Assembly: GCA_025612375.1 (NCBI GenBank)
Contig: JAAXKN010000004.1
Span: 159,059 to 223,058 of the forward strand
DNA from: Ignavibacteria bacterium
GTDB lineage: Bacteria; Bacteroidota; Ignavibacteria; Ignavibacteriales; SURF-24
Direction: 5' to 3'
Length of the DNA: 64,000 nt
Within the stretch, counting starts at the first letter, position 1. Every line of letters starts with the position of its first letter. Made by a program: the position numbers and the translations under genes. Positions 53,048 to 62,219 of this stretch are shown piece by piece. Below the pieces are notes generated by a model. It did no database searches. It was not told the origin of the DNA and saw nothing but the letters and a program-made list of their open reading frames with translations.

Positions 53048-54991
53048 CTATTTCATGTAAATCATCTTATACGTCATATCAAACGGTTCCCTTGCTGAAG
53101 CAGAAATACCTCTGAGCCTGTAATAATATATCCCTCCCGAGACATTGCGCCCTGACTCATTTGATCCGTCCCACTTGACAGCATGTTTCCCGGCAGACTG
53201 ATGCTGATTTATCAGCGTTCTCACCTGCCTGCCAAGCACGTCATAAATGGTAAGCGAAACGTCCGCATCGGACGGAAGATAATAACCGATCACTGTGGAC
53301 GGGTTAAATGGGTTGGGATAGTTCTGCTGTAAGGCAAATACCGCAGGTACGTTCTTCTGCTCTTCTTTTTCAACATCCGTAGCATCGCCATACGGCTTTA
53401 CAGAGATATACCAATCTTCGCTCTCCCTGGTGTAGAGAGTATGTCCGTGATAATCTAATTTTGTATCCTGCGCATATTCATTCGAAATATTGTATTCATA
53501 CGTACACGTATCACCCGTACGCTTTACTGTCTTGTCCTCCAGATTTGTCCTGTTGAAATTCATAAAGAAGCCATCCGACGAGTCATTGATGCTATAAGAA
53601 TCATTGGACCATCCGGTCTCAGTAGAAAAATTCCTCGTATTGCTGGCGCCTTTTCTGGAGATATCGGAAGACACATAAACCTCAGGAATGCCGTCTGACT
53701 GGTATGGGTATGTAACATCGGCCTTAATGCCCGGCCTGCTGATCCGGCCTTTTACACTTTCATTTTCTATATCTATCGTCTTTCCGGTAGTTCCACCAGC
53801 AGTTACACTGAAATCCTTGAAGAAATCCCTTTTGCGGCTGTATGTTCCTGATGGCGTTACAGAAAGCACTTTGTTATATATCTTCAGCTGCTGGACACTG
53901 TATTCCCTTTCCAGGAGAATCTTTAATTTGAATGAAGCCGTGGTATTTTCAGAAGTATTTGAATTGAAAGAAATGGTACCGGTATCGAAAGTATTTGTCC
54001 ACGAAGTGTCTCCCCTTGAAGTGGTGCTGAAATTCCACACTGCATCCATTTCACACGTTTCCGGCGGCACATTGAGATAGGCCGTTCCTGTAAAAAGGTC
54101 CTTTGCTCCAGTCGGCTTTTTATGCGGGAAATTTACATACATTACCGCAAGTCCGGGCTGAAACGGTACAAACCGCGTCTTTGCCGTCCCTTGTTCATCC
54201 GTAGTGACCTCATCTTCAGTAAACTTACCATTCTGAGGTCCGGAATATTCTTCCCCGTCTTCTGTAAATTCTTTCAGATGGAGTTTCCTGCCCTTCAGCG
54301 GCACACCATCGCAATCGATCAGTTTTATCTCTACATCAACTGTATCGCCGGCATTGACCTTCTGGCGTGAAGGTGTTACTTGTACCTCCTCCGGCTGACC
54401 TCTTCTGTACAGGCTTTTTATAGCAACCGAGTTATCAGTGTCTCTTTTGTATATCTCGAACTGCCTTATTACTTCCAGTATGGACCCGAACTGTGCTGCG
54501 AGTTTCTCTCCCGCCTTCCAAGGTTCTCCAATAGTACTTTCAAACTGAACTGAAGTAGATTTAACCAGTTCCCTGGAAGTACCGGTCTCTAGTGTAAGTA
54601 CAGCTTCATAGCTGCTTCCGGCGCGACTGACATAGCCGGAGAGGATATAGTCGCAGTCCAGTTCGCCGGCAGGAGGAAGATTGGTATAAGTAAGGCCGTA
54701 TTTAAGTGTCCCGTTCTGCAGCGTTGAGGCATTGATCATCGCGCCGCTTAACCAGGTGATACAGCCTGAGTTCGGTTCATTTTGCCTTACACAATACCTG
54801 GCCCTGATGCCAGCCCAGAACAGCTCCATCCAGTCAGGAATTAGAGAATCAGCCTGCGGCCTCTCTACTTTCATCTCGAAATCATAAAGTGCGATTCTGG
54901 GCCGGGAGCAATCGCCGCATTCCTGCGAATAAGTATTGAGTGCAAATGCACTCAGAAAAAAACATAAGACAAAAGTTTTCATATTAAGCAT
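53048..54991 (-). CDS. Secreted protein with Ig-like domain and T9SS sorting domain
   Basis: A 647-residue exported protein with signal peptide (VLCFFLSAFALNTYSQ). An N-terminal CsgG-like or unknown domain (about 25-190, DYILSGYVSRAG) is followed by a bacterial Ig-like module (about 205-310, GDTVDVEIKLIDCDGVPL), a long beta-rich region and a C-terminal type A sorting domain starting at QNYPNPFNPST and ending in KMIYMK, so it is a type IX cargo probably bound to the surface. Function unknown. A promoter-repeat copy lies about 70 bases upstream of the start. Confidence 0.82.
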   Translation of the reverse strand: MLNMKTFVLCFFLSAFALNTYSQECGDCSRPRIALYDFEMKVERPQADSLIPDWMELFWAGIRARYCVRQNEPNSGCITWLSGAMINASTLQNGTLKYGLTYTNLPPAGELDCDYILSGYVSRAGSSYEAVLTLETGTSRELVKSTSVQFESTIGEPWKAGEKLAAQFGSILEVIRQFEIYKRDTDNSVAIKSLYRRGQPEEVQVTPSRQKVNAGDTVDVEIKLIDCDGVPLKGRKLHLKEFTEDGEEYSGPQNGKFTEDEVTTDEQGTAKTRFVPFQPGLAVMYVNFPHKKPTGAKDLFTGTAYLNVPPETCEMDAVWNFSTTSRGDTSWTNTFDTGTISFNSNTSENTTASFKLKILLEREYSVQQLKIYNKVLSVTPSGTYSRKRDFFKDFSVTAGGTTGKTIDIENESVKGRISRPGIKADVTYPYQSDGIPEVYVSSDISRKGASNTRNFSTETGWSNDSYSINDSSDGFFMNFNRTNLEDKTVKRTGDTCTYEYNISNEYAQDTKLDYHGHTLYTRESEDWYISVKPYGDATDVEKEEQKNVPAVFALQQNYPNPFNPSTVIGYYLPSDADVSLTIYDVLGRQVRTLINQHQSAGKHAVKWDGSNESGRNVSGGIYYYRLRGISASAREPFDMTYKMIYMK

Positions 54992-55062
54992 CGATATATA
55001 ATTGTTATTGAGGATAATTTTCAGAGAAACAACACATGCGCCTGGTTAAAACCTTGTCAATG

Positions 55063-55093
55063 CGAAAATAGTGAAATTTCGAACAATTATGAA
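55063..55093 (-). promoter_or_regulatory. Dispersed promoter repeat, copy 7
   Basis: TTCA (55093-55090), 19 bases, TATTTTCG (55070-55063), then CATTGACAAGGTTTTAACC. Upstream of the T9SS cargo gene. Confidence 0.65.
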
Positions 55094-55188
55094 TTATTAT
55101 TTTCTTGCCCTTTTGAGTAAGATTATTATTAAAAGTTTATATTCTTTTGAAAAATTCTTATATTCATGACATAAATAAAGGTTATGTC

Positions 55189-55998
55189 ATGCGAACAATA
55201 CTCTTCATATTCCTTATTAGTTGCACTATTATTATTCCTTCGTGCAAAAAGAACGATAATATTGTTGAAAGCAGTTTAACTCAGTCCGGAATAAGCTTTG
55301 AACCACAGAGAGTCAGAGTAGGGCAAAAAATCAAGATATCTATACAAGACGGCAACATAAATTTTAAGCCCGATGAACAGATATTTTTCAACGGCTGCTG
55401 GAATATGGCTGACAGTATTGTGGGAAACACTATATATACTTTTGTACCATACATTCCAAATGCACCAGAAGATTGGAAAGTCCGGATCGAGATGCAATCT
55501 AAAGATTCTGTTTACCAGGTTGAAGGAGTCTTGAAGGTAGAGACTGAAGCAAGCATTTCACCCGTGACAATAACATGGAATCCTTTAGATCCTGTTTCAG
55601 AAGGGGAATCTTTTTATTATCCTAAAGCATATTCTCGGCAATACGGGTGGAGCGGTAAAAAAAGCAACGATACAATTTATCTTACACAAATATATCCTGC
55701 CAGCGAATCCTATGGGGAATTTAAATTCCTGTTCCACGATAACGGTCCGGGCAAACTGCCTGAACTTATTTCAGCTGTCCAAATACTTTATCCCGATTTT
55801 TTCCCAACTGAACCATATACCATGAGAGATACAATTAAACAGGTATTAGTCCATATTGATAAATGGGGAAGCGGCAATGTCTTTAGCGGTAGAGTTTTTC
55901 CTCAGGTTGGTGAATTCGCTTCATCCGGATTTAAATACCTTAAAAGTGCGGACCCTTTTTTTGATAGTTATACTTTCTACTGCACAATTAAACCCTGA
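55189..55998 (+). CDS. Lipoprotein of unknown function
   Basis: A 269-residue lipoprotein starting at MRTILF (AAGG upstream; an earlier TTG 14 codons before is less likely), with lipobox Cys in IIPSCKKN. The mature part looks beta-sandwich, with no recognised motif. Divergent from the T9SS cargo gene. Confidence 0.7.
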   Translation: MRTILFIFLISCTIIIPSCKKNDNIVESSLTQSGISFEPQRVRVGQKIKISIQDGNINFKPDEQIFFNGCWNMADSIVGNTIYTFVPYIPNAPEDWKVRIEMQSKDSVYQVEGVLKVETEASISPVTITWNPLDPVSEGESFYYPKAYSRQYGWSGKKSNDTIYLTQIYPASESYGEFKFLFHDNGPGKLPELISAVQILYPDFFPTEPYTMRDTIKQVLVHIDKWGSGNVFSGRVFPQVGEFASSGFKYLKSADPFFDSYTFYCTIKP

Positions 55999-56073
55999 GG
56001 ATAATTTCAGAACTGGTGCGCATTTTTGATATTCCCTTTTCAAAGCCGGATTAAGCACAGCATTTCATGCTTG

Positions 56074-56652
56074 CTACTTTGACCCGAGCTTTTTATTCTG
56101 CCTCAAAAGCTCAAGAGCTTCTGCAGCCCTTTTTGCCTGAGTCTCCTCCTTCTTTGCGCTTGTTATCCACAATACGTAGAGTCTGCGGTAAGAGGGGGCA
56201 AGACTGCTGAAGTTCTTCCATGCAAGGGCATCTGCCCTTAAGACCTTTTCAACAAGAGGCGGAATATCCAAAACTTTCTTCTTCTGCGGGGGCGTTTTGT
56301 TTTCAGAACTTTCCTCAAGTGGAAACGTAACCTTTGAAAGGCCGAACTCAGTCATCCTGCCTTCTTTGATAAGCTTTCTTACTCTAGCTTTATTTACTTC
56401 GGACCAATTATTTGTATTTGTTCTCGGCGTAAACTTCCTGGCATAACGCTCTTCATCCAGCTTCTTAATTATACTATCTATCCATCCATAGCACAGTGCC
56501 TCACCTACAGCATCTTCCAGGGGCAGAATGGGTTTATTGGCGCTCTGTTTATAAAAGACTAACCAGATAACATTTTCCTTTAGGTGATTTTTCTTTAGCC
56601 AGGCCCGCCATTCCTTGGCGGTCGTTACATGCAGGGTCTTAAGAGCTCCCAT
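56074..56652 (-). CDS. YdeI-like (bacteriocin-protection/OmpD-associated) family protein
   Basis: A 192-residue cytoplasmic protein of the YdeI family: KEWRAWLKKNHLKENVIWLVF, EDAVGEALCYGWIDSI, KFTPRTNTNNWSEVNKARV and a C-terminal WKNFSSLAPSYRRLYVLWI region. The family is annotated from weak links to bacteriocin protection or OmpD; the true function is unknown. It has two weak promoter-repeat copies in the 390 bp upstream region. Confidence 0.86.
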   Translation of the reverse strand: MGALKTLHVTTAKEWRAWLKKNHLKENVIWLVFYKQSANKPILPLEDAVGEALCYGWIDSIIKKLDEERYARKFTPRTNTNNWSEVNKARVRKLIKEGRMTEFGLSKVTFPLEESSENKTPPQKKKVLDIPPLVEKVLRADALAWKNFSSLAPSYRRLYVLWITSAKKEETQAKRAAEALELLRQNKKLGSK

Positions 56653-57038
56653 TTCGCATCCTCTGGAGGGATAGTTTGAAAATGTATGAAGATTAATAGT
56701 CCAAAGTTAAAAAGCCTTAAACCAAAAGGCAAAAGGAAAATCTGTCACTTTTCAAAACCTGATAAATGCGATTCAAAGAAATAACCTCTATGGCTTTTCT
56801 CAAGGATTATTTAAGAAGCTGTCCTTACCCAAAACCTTGTCCATGCGGGTTCAGCAAAAGCACGCATATTTTAGACACAGTTTTTCCCCATTTCCCCAAT
56901 GCAAATTATATCAATTAAGAGAAGTGTGGGAAAGATGATTTAGTTTTACCGCTCAGGATATTTGGCATTATATGAATTTTTTGTTTACTTTCATGGATCG
57001 GAGAAATCAGAAATTAAAACAGGGAATACTATTAATTT
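56653..57038. other. Intergenic region with two weak promoter-repeat copies
   Basis: On the minus strand, CCTTACCC AAAACC TTGTCC ATGCG and flanking bases near 56820-56853 (-7 read as TGAACCCG) and a second copy near 56761-56785 (TTTGAATCGCAT). Both keep the leader part of the repeat better than the -33/-7 part, as if decaying. They face the YdeI-like gene. The plus-strand promoter of the HAD gene is not clear. Confidence 0.45.
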
Positions 57039-57713
57039 ATGAACGATAAAAATTTTGCAGCCATTTTTGATATGGATGGAGTTATTATTGACAATGCTTT
57101 GTATCATGAAAAAGCATGGAAAATATTTCTTAAAAAAAGGGGGATTAATCTTTCGAATAATGAGTTTAAGGAGATAGTGTTCGGACGAACCGGAAAAGAT
57201 ATTCTCAAGATACTTTTCAAAGATATAACAGAATCTGAAATAAAAGAGTATGCGAAGGAAATCAATGCAACATACAGAGAAGAATATGCTCCTTTTATTA
57301 AAGCAACTCCAGGACTTATTGATTTTCTTAAACTTCTGAAACAAAACAACATTACTGCCGCTATTGCCACATCAGCCCCGCCTATTAATGTTGAATATAT
57401 TACGGAAAAACTGAGCATCCGTGAGTATTTTGCAAATACAATTGATGATACTCAGGTTACAAAAGGTAAACCTGATCCCGAAATATATTTGGCTTCAGCC
57501 GATGCAATTAATTATGAACCTTCACAATGTGTAGTATTTGAAGATTCCTTATCAGGAATTCAGGCAGCAAAAAATGCAGGAATGAAAGTGGTAGGAGTGG
57601 CAACTACACACGATCCTTCGGAACTGAAGAATGTTGATCTTGTAATCAAAGATTTTCATGAACTGGATATTGAAAAGATCAGAGCAATGTTTGGGAATTC
57701 ACATCCATTTTAG
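57039..57713 (+). CDS. HAD-superfamily hydrolase, beta-phosphoglucomutase type
   Basis: A 224-residue HAD phosphatase: nucleophile motif FDMDGVIID (Asp11, Asp13), a helical cap, motif II AIATSAPP, Lys in VTKGKPDPE and motif IV FEDSLSGIQAAKNAG. It resembles beta-phosphoglucomutase or 2-deoxyglucose-6-phosphatase-like enzymes. It ends 15 bp before a terminator. Monocistronic. Confidence 0.92.
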   Translation: MNDKNFAAIFDMDGVIIDNALYHEKAWKIFLKKRGINLSNNEFKEIVFGRTGKDILKILFKDITESEIKEYAKEINATYREEYAPFIKATPGLIDFLKLLKQNNITAAIATSAPPINVEYITEKLSIREYFANTIDDTQVTKGKPDPEIYLASADAINYEPSQCVVFEDSLSGIQAAKNAGMKVVGVATTHDPSELKNVDLVIKDFHELDIEKIRAMFGNSHPF

Positions 57714-57727
57714 GTCGTAATAAAATG

Positions 57728-57766
57728 AAAAAGCCCAAAATCAGACGACTTCGGGCTTTTCTTTTT
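57728..57766 (+). terminator. Intrinsic terminator, followed by tRNA-Ser-like core (copy C)
   Basis: Arms AAAGCCC and GGGCTTT with CTTTTT after. It is followed at 57770 by GCGGAGAAACAG, which matches the tRNA-Ser-end-like core of copies B and D. Confidence 0.8.
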
Positions 57767-57876
57767 AGATGCGGAGAAACAGTCCCCATGGAGTTACTTC
57801 GGGATCCGAAGGTCCTAAATTATTCGAACCCAGCTTATGTTGCAGGCATATTACAAAGCCTTGCCCACATTTGAGA

Positions 57877-58542
57877 CTAAATATATTTTTTGAAAACCAG
57901 ATGTAAAGCTTTTTTTGAGGGAGTAAACTCTACACACTTGTAGCCAAGCTCGTTTAAATTAACGTTTGTAAATAAGTTCTCACCTGAGTTCAAAAGAACT
58001 GGTGCTATGGCTATATGCATTTCATCCAACAGTTTTGCCTTCAGATACTGTTTAACAGTTTCAACACCTCCGCCCAGACGAATATCTTTCCCGCCAGCTT
58101 TTTCTTTTGCCATTTCCAGGGCAGTTTCTATTCCATCGGTAACAAAATAAAAAGTAGTTCCACCTGCCATTTCAATAGGGGGCCTTGCATAGTGTGTCAA
58201 AACATAAACGGAAGTGTGGTAAGGAGGATTTTCTCCCCACCATCCCTTCCATGAGAAATCTTTCCATGGACCTCTTTCCGGCGTAAACATATTTCGTCCC
58301 ATAATCCAGGCACCAATATTATGGAAACCTTTATCAGCAAAGTCATCATCTATCCCCAAAATCCCTTCAGTTTTATCTCCATTCTGCATTTGGCCGTGCA
58401 TCTTCTGGAAAGTATTGGTGGGAAAAAACCATTCGTGCAGCGCCATTCCATTATTCCCCATAGGGTTTTCCAGACTCTGACCGGCTCCAGCTCCAAATCC
58501 ATCAACAGAAACTCCAAAGCACAATACTTTTAATTTGCTCAT
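57877..58542 (-). CDS. Dihydrofolate reductase-like (RibD C-terminal) protein
   Basis: A 221-residue protein of the RibD-C/DHFR-like family, related in type to the one at 33170 but a different subfamily: LCFGVSVDGFGAGAGQSLENPMG, IMGRNMFTPERGPW and RLGGGVETVKQYLKAKLLDEMHIAIAP. Probable NADPH-dependent reductase, substrate unknown. Monocistronic. Confidence 0.87.
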   Translation of the reverse strand: MSKLKVLCFGVSVDGFGAGAGQSLENPMGNNGMALHEWFFPTNTFQKMHGQMQNGDKTEGILGIDDDFADKGFHNIGAWIMGRNMFTPERGPWKDFSWKGWWGENPPYHTSVYVLTHYARPPIEMAGGTTFYFVTDGIETALEMAKEKAGGKDIRLGGGVETVKQYLKAKLLDEMHIAIAPVLLNSGENLFTNVNLNELGYKCVEFTPSKKALHLVFKKYI

Positions 58543-58779
58543 ATATCATTCCTCATATTAAGAACAGGTATTATAGAAATAATTAAACAAAAATCTGCGT
58601 AACATTCTACCGGTCACCCAGGCGGAAGAGAATAGGGAGGTGTTGAAGAAACTTATTAATCCGAATATATATCAGGCACGTTTATTTATATTTGTCGAAA
58701 TTATTCCCTTTATAATATCCTTTTTGCTGTTATATTTAAGCAGTAACAAAGCTCTCATTTACTAATGAAAGGAACAAAA

Positions 58780-59211
58780 ATGTCATCGGTAAGTATATAT
58801 CTGAATTTTAAGGGCAATACGGAAGAGGCGTTTAACTTTTATAAATCGGTCTTTGGCGGTGATTTTATGTCCCTGCAGCGCTTTAGGGATACACCGGAAG
58901 CCGGTAAAATTGCAGAAAAGGACCGGGATAAAATTATGCATATTGCACTGCCGATCCTTAATGGTTATTTGCTAATGGCAACTGATACTTTGGAATCAAT
59001 GGGCCAAAAATTAACTGTAGGAAACAATTTTTCTATAGTTCTCTATTTGGATAGTGAACAGGAAGTAAACAGACTTTTTGACCTCCTCTCTTCAGGCGGC
59101 AAAGCACAAGTTAAGCCTGAGAAAGCCTTTTGGGGCGCTTATTTTGGAATGACCACTGACAGGTTTGGAATTCAGTGGATGCTAAGTTATGGCAGCAGCG
59201 TACCTCAGTAA
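58780..59211 (+). CDS. VOC-superfamily (PhnB-like) protein
   Basis: A 143-residue protein, started at MSSVSIYL (AAAGGAAC upstream). VOC fold with PhnB/3-demethylubiquinone-methyltransferase-like motifs: YLNFKGNTEEAFNFYKSVFGG and KAFWGAYFGMTTDRFGIQWM. Usually a dimeric metal-binding barrel; activity unknown. Confidence 0.88.
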   Translation: MSSVSIYLNFKGNTEEAFNFYKSVFGGDFMSLQRFRDTPEAGKIAEKDRDKIMHIALPILNGYLLMATDTLESMGQKLTVGNNFSIVLYLDSEQEVNRLFDLLSSGGKAQVKPEKAFWGAYFGMTTDRFGIQWMLSYGSSVPQ

Positions 59212-59226
59212 CTTCTTAACTCAAAT

Positions 59227-59255
59227 AAACGGGGGGAATATATATTCCCCCTGTT
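59227..59255. terminator. Bidirectional terminator hairpin
   Basis: GGGGGAATATATATTCCCCC perfect palindrome with T-rich flank on the right, between the convergent VOC and alpha/beta hydrolase genes. Confidence 0.8.
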
Positions 59256-59264
59256 GTTATTTCT

Positions 59265-60047
59265 TTACTTTTTAATTACCATTTCCAGTATTTTATTAAA
59301 CTCCTCAGGCTTTTCTATCATCGGGTAATGCCCGGTTGCATGAATGTAGCTTACGTCAAATGATTTCGGGCAGTACTTCTCAAGACCCTGAGTATTGGTG
59401 GGTCCAAAGTCACTATTGACAAGATGCAGCTTATAATTAAGTTTGGATACTCTTTCGTTCAAGATCTTAAAATATTCCATCATATCGAACAAAGTTGCCA
59501 AAGCAACCTTCTCATCCGAATTAACAAAATCATCTGTTACCCTTTTTCTTACATCAGCAGGAGTTTCAGGATGGAACAAGGTTTCCGCAAAAAAAGGAAC
59601 CGAATTCTTGTAATCATTTACAATTGCCTTTGACATTGAGGTTATCTCTTCAATCTGTTCGGGTGTAAAGGCAACGTCAAGCATCTTGAAATTATCAATT
59701 CCAATTATTCCTTTAATCTCATTGTGGTTTTTAAGTGCGGCTTCCAGTATCACGTCGCCGCTCATTGAATGGCCGATAAGTATAACATTCTTTAGGCTAA
59801 GCTTATCAATGAAATCAATTATATCCTGCCCATAGTTCTGTCTTGTCCACTGATTTCTATCCGACTTTGATTTTCCAAAGCCCGGGAGATCAATTGCAAT
59901 TACCCTATAATCCTTAGAAAAATATTCTAACTGATCATTCCAGTAGCTGCTGTTAATTCCCCAGCCATGAATAAAAAGTAAAGTTACTCCACCTGTTCCC
60001 TTTTCAATATAATGGATAATTGCTCTATCGGTTTTAACCTCTGGCAT
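59265..60047 (-). CDS. Alpha/beta hydrolase
   Basis: A 260-residue cytoplasmic hydrolase: oxyanion motif FIHGWGINSSYW, nucleophile elbow GHSMSG (Ser94), DLPGFGKS and C-terminal His in HATGHYP. Haloperoxidase/epoxide-hydrolase-like branch, substrate unknown. A promoter-repeat copy lies about 100 bases upstream. Confidence 0.9.
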   Translation of the reverse strand: MPEVKTDRAIIHYIEKGTGGVTLLFIHGWGINSSYWNDQLEYFSKDYRVIAIDLPGFGKSKSDRNQWTRQNYGQDIIDFIDKLSLKNVILIGHSMSGDVILEAALKNHNEIKGIIGIDNFKMLDVAFTPEQIEEITSMSKAIVNDYKNSVPFFAETLFHPETPADVRKRVTDDFVNSDEKVALATLFDMMEYFKILNERVSKLNYKLHLVNSDFGPTNTQGLEKYCPKSFDVSYIHATGHYPMIEKPEEFNKILEMVIKK

Positions 60048-60147
60048 TTAAGAGTTCCTCCTGTGTTTTTCTTTTATTGTACTATTTACTTTTTCCCTAT
60101 TAGAATATTCCGCCAATGACTTGTTCCTGTTCAAAACTAAATCCATG

Positions 60148-60178
60148 CGAATTTAGCAAAATTCCAGACAAAATATTT
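60148..60178 (-). promoter_or_regulatory. Dispersed promoter repeat, copy 9
   Basis: TAAATTCG (60155-60148) followed by CATGGATTTAGTTTTGAACAGG; the -33 region is degenerate. Upstream of the alpha/beta hydrolase gene, 80 bases before the left end of the IS. Confidence 0.55.
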
Positions 60179-60258
60179 AAATACTTTAACCTGGAAATAA
60201 TAAATCAGAATATGATATAATAGTCATTAACTATATAACGATCGATGTCAGGGGTCAA

Positions 60259-61673
60259 GTCTTTTTTATTGTGTAAAAATATTTTTTTCAAAGGAGGCCT
60301 ACGCTGCCAATCTATATGAAATATAGTCCCCGGTTGATTCTTCATTCGTCATCAGTTTTCTGATGTTCTTCAGTATTTTCAGTTCATCATCCCTCATCCC
60401 AATTCTCTTCCAGTTCTGTGATGCCCTGTAGAGAACTGAGAAGACCAGACCCGTAAGGGCCTTCTCACTTGCATGCTGGGGAAACACCTTGGTCCTTCTT
60501 TTCTCCTCCTCAAATGCCCTTTCCAGGAGGTTCGTAGTGCGAATGAACTTCCTGTGGCCTAAGGGATACTTGAGATTGACAAGGCATGCCTCCAGGTCCT
60601 CACTGAAGCACTTGACAGCAGAGGGGTAGTTGTCAATATTCTTGTCAATGAAGTCAGATGCCATGGTCTTTGCAGCCTCGTAATCTGTGGCATAATAGAT
60701 CCCCTTTACTTTAGAGATGACTTCCGTCTGGCGGTCCCTTGGGAGCTTGGATGCAATGTTCCTCATCTTATGTGCCAGGCACCTCTGGCGGTCAGCCTTG
60801 GGGAAGCTTTTTACTATGGCCGAACCTGCCCCTTTACCCCCGTCACTTACAACAAGAAGCGGATGCCTGAGACCACGGCTTGTCATATCCAGAAAGAACA
60901 CCTCCCAGGATGCCTTACTCTCACTTTCAACAGCTGCTACGTGGATTAAGCGCTTTGTCCCGTCAGAGCATATGCCCCAGGCACAGAGGAGTGCCCTATT
61001 ACCCGTAAACCTGCGAACAGCCTCATAAACCCCGTCAATAAAGAGGTAGACCACGTCAAGTTCCGACAGGTCACGGCAGGTAAATTCCTCATATTCCCTT
61101 GTCATTTCAGAGTTTAGGCGGCTTACGGAGCTCTTGGACAGAAGTGCCTCTCCGCTATCATCTCTAAAGGTATCCTCTATGTCACGCGTGGACATGCCCC
61201 TTATGTACATCTCACGGGATAGGTACTTTAGATTGTCCTCCAGGCTATCCAGCCTTTCTAAGATCCTGCTCCTGAACTCTTCATCGGTGTCCCTTACTCT
61301 GGGCTGTCTAAGTTCCAGGAGGCCCTCGCTTGTCTTTACCTGCCTGTCATAGTAGCCGTTGCGGTAGCCTTTTCTTCTTCCCTCTGAACCGTTGTGCTCA
61401 TACCAGCTGCGCCCCAGGAAGTCCGTCACCTCTCCTTCAAGGCTTTCCTGAAGGAGCTTTTCCATTCCTCGCTTAAAGGACTCCCGGAAGAGGTCACCTC
61501 CTCCTTCTTCCATCTTTAACATTTCCTCAAATAATTTGTTTTTCTGACTGGATGCATTTAACTTTGTGCTCATGGTGCTGTCTCCTTTTTTACTAAATTT
61601 TTTGTTTTGCACTTCAAATTTAATAAACTGGAGCGGCACCTCCTTCTTTTATTTTTTACACAAAGATAAAGAC
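60259..61673 (-). mobile_element. IS256-family insertion sequence
   Basis: About 1415 bp. Imperfect inverted ends: GTCTTTTTTATTGTGTAAAA on the left and, reversed on the right, GTCTTTATCTTTGTGTAAAA. No convincing target duplication is seen beside these ends, so the exact ends may differ by several bases. One full transposase gene inside. It lies between divergent genes and ends only 24 bases before the start codon of the outer membrane protein gene at 61698. Confidence 0.85.
60299..61573 (-). CDS. IS256-family (mutator) transposase
   Basis: A 424-residue DDE transposase, intact. The start at MSTKL follows GGAG; an upstream frame extension of 22 codons runs out to the IS end. Motifs: N-terminal GMEKLLQESLEGEVTDFLG, the first Asp in VVYLFIDGVYEAV, the second in LLVVSDGGKGAG, the CLAHKMRN motif and the Glu in TTNLLERAFEEEKRRTKVFP. 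Probably still functional. Confidence 0.95.
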   Translation of the reverse strand: MSTKLNASSQKNKLFEEMLKMEEGGGDLFRESFKRGMEKLLQESLEGEVTDFLGRSWYEHNGSEGRRKGYRNGYYDRQVKTSEGLLELRQPRVRDTDEEFRSRILERLDSLEDNLKYLSREMYIRGMSTRDIEDTFRDDSGEALLSKSSVSRLNSEMTREYEEFTCRDLSELDVVYLFIDGVYEAVRRFTGNRALLCAWGICSDGTKRLIHVAAVESESKASWEVFFLDMTSRGLRHPLLVVSDGGKGAGSAIVKSFPKADRQRCLAHKMRNIASKLPRDRQTEVISKVKGIYYATDYEAAKTMASDFIDKNIDNYPSAVKCFSEDLEACLVNLKYPLGHRKFIRTTNLLERAFEEEKRRTKVFPQHASEKALTGLVFSVLYRASQNWKRIGMRDDELKILKNIRKLMTNEESTGDYISYRLAA

Positions 61674-61697
61674 ATTACCAATAAACTAAGGTAAATC

Positions 61698-62219
61698 ATG
61701 AAAAAACTGATTGTTGTTATCTTAATTTTATCTTCGGTTATCTGTTTAGCTCAATATGAGATGAAGAGCCCCTCCCCGCAAAATGGAACACCGATATTCC
61801 GAAATAACATTGAATTTAATGCTGGAGTTGAACCGCTTAGACATTTATTCCTGGGAAGTATAGGGTATAACTTCAGCCTTCTTGATAATTACGGCTTTTA
61901 TATCACCCCTTCTATCGGAGCTCATTTCTCTCCTTATATGGATGTAAGCCTGAAGTACAAGTTTCCTGTAACTAAATACTTTTATATTACCCCTCAGTCG
62001 TCATTAGGCGTATATTTTGATTTATTTACTCCTGCCCCGATGGTATCATTGGCTGGCTCCTTGGAATTCAATTTGGGAGAAAATACTTATCTGAGTTTTA
62101 CTCCAAGAATGTTTTTCTTGCCGCATCATACTATTGGAATCAAGGCAGGAGCCTCTGGCCATGAATATGATCTGGATAAATATCCTCCTTTCGCATTGAC
62201 AATAGGAATTTCATTTTAA
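61698..62219 (+). CDS. Outer membrane beta-barrel protein
   Basis: A 173-residue exported protein (signal peptide ending VICLAQ) with alternating strands and an aromatic C-terminus (ALTIGISF), a small barrel of OmpW/OprF-like size. The IS256 element ends 24 bp upstream, so the natural promoter was probably removed or replaced by one reading out of the element. Confidence 0.75.
   Translation: MKKLIVVILILSSVICLAQYEMKSPSPQNGTPIFRNNIEFNAGVEPLRHLFLGSIGYNFSLLDNYGFYITPSIGAHFSPYMDVSLKYKFPVTKYFYITPQSSLGVYFDLFTPAPMVSLAGSLEFNLGENTYLSFTPRMFFLPHHTIGIKAGASGHEYDLDKYPPFALTIGISF

Noticed and set aside
60240..61690. Exact target duplication of the IS256 element
   Set aside because: The bases next to the two inverted ends (AGGGGTCAA and ATTACCAAT) do not match, so no duplication can be claimed.
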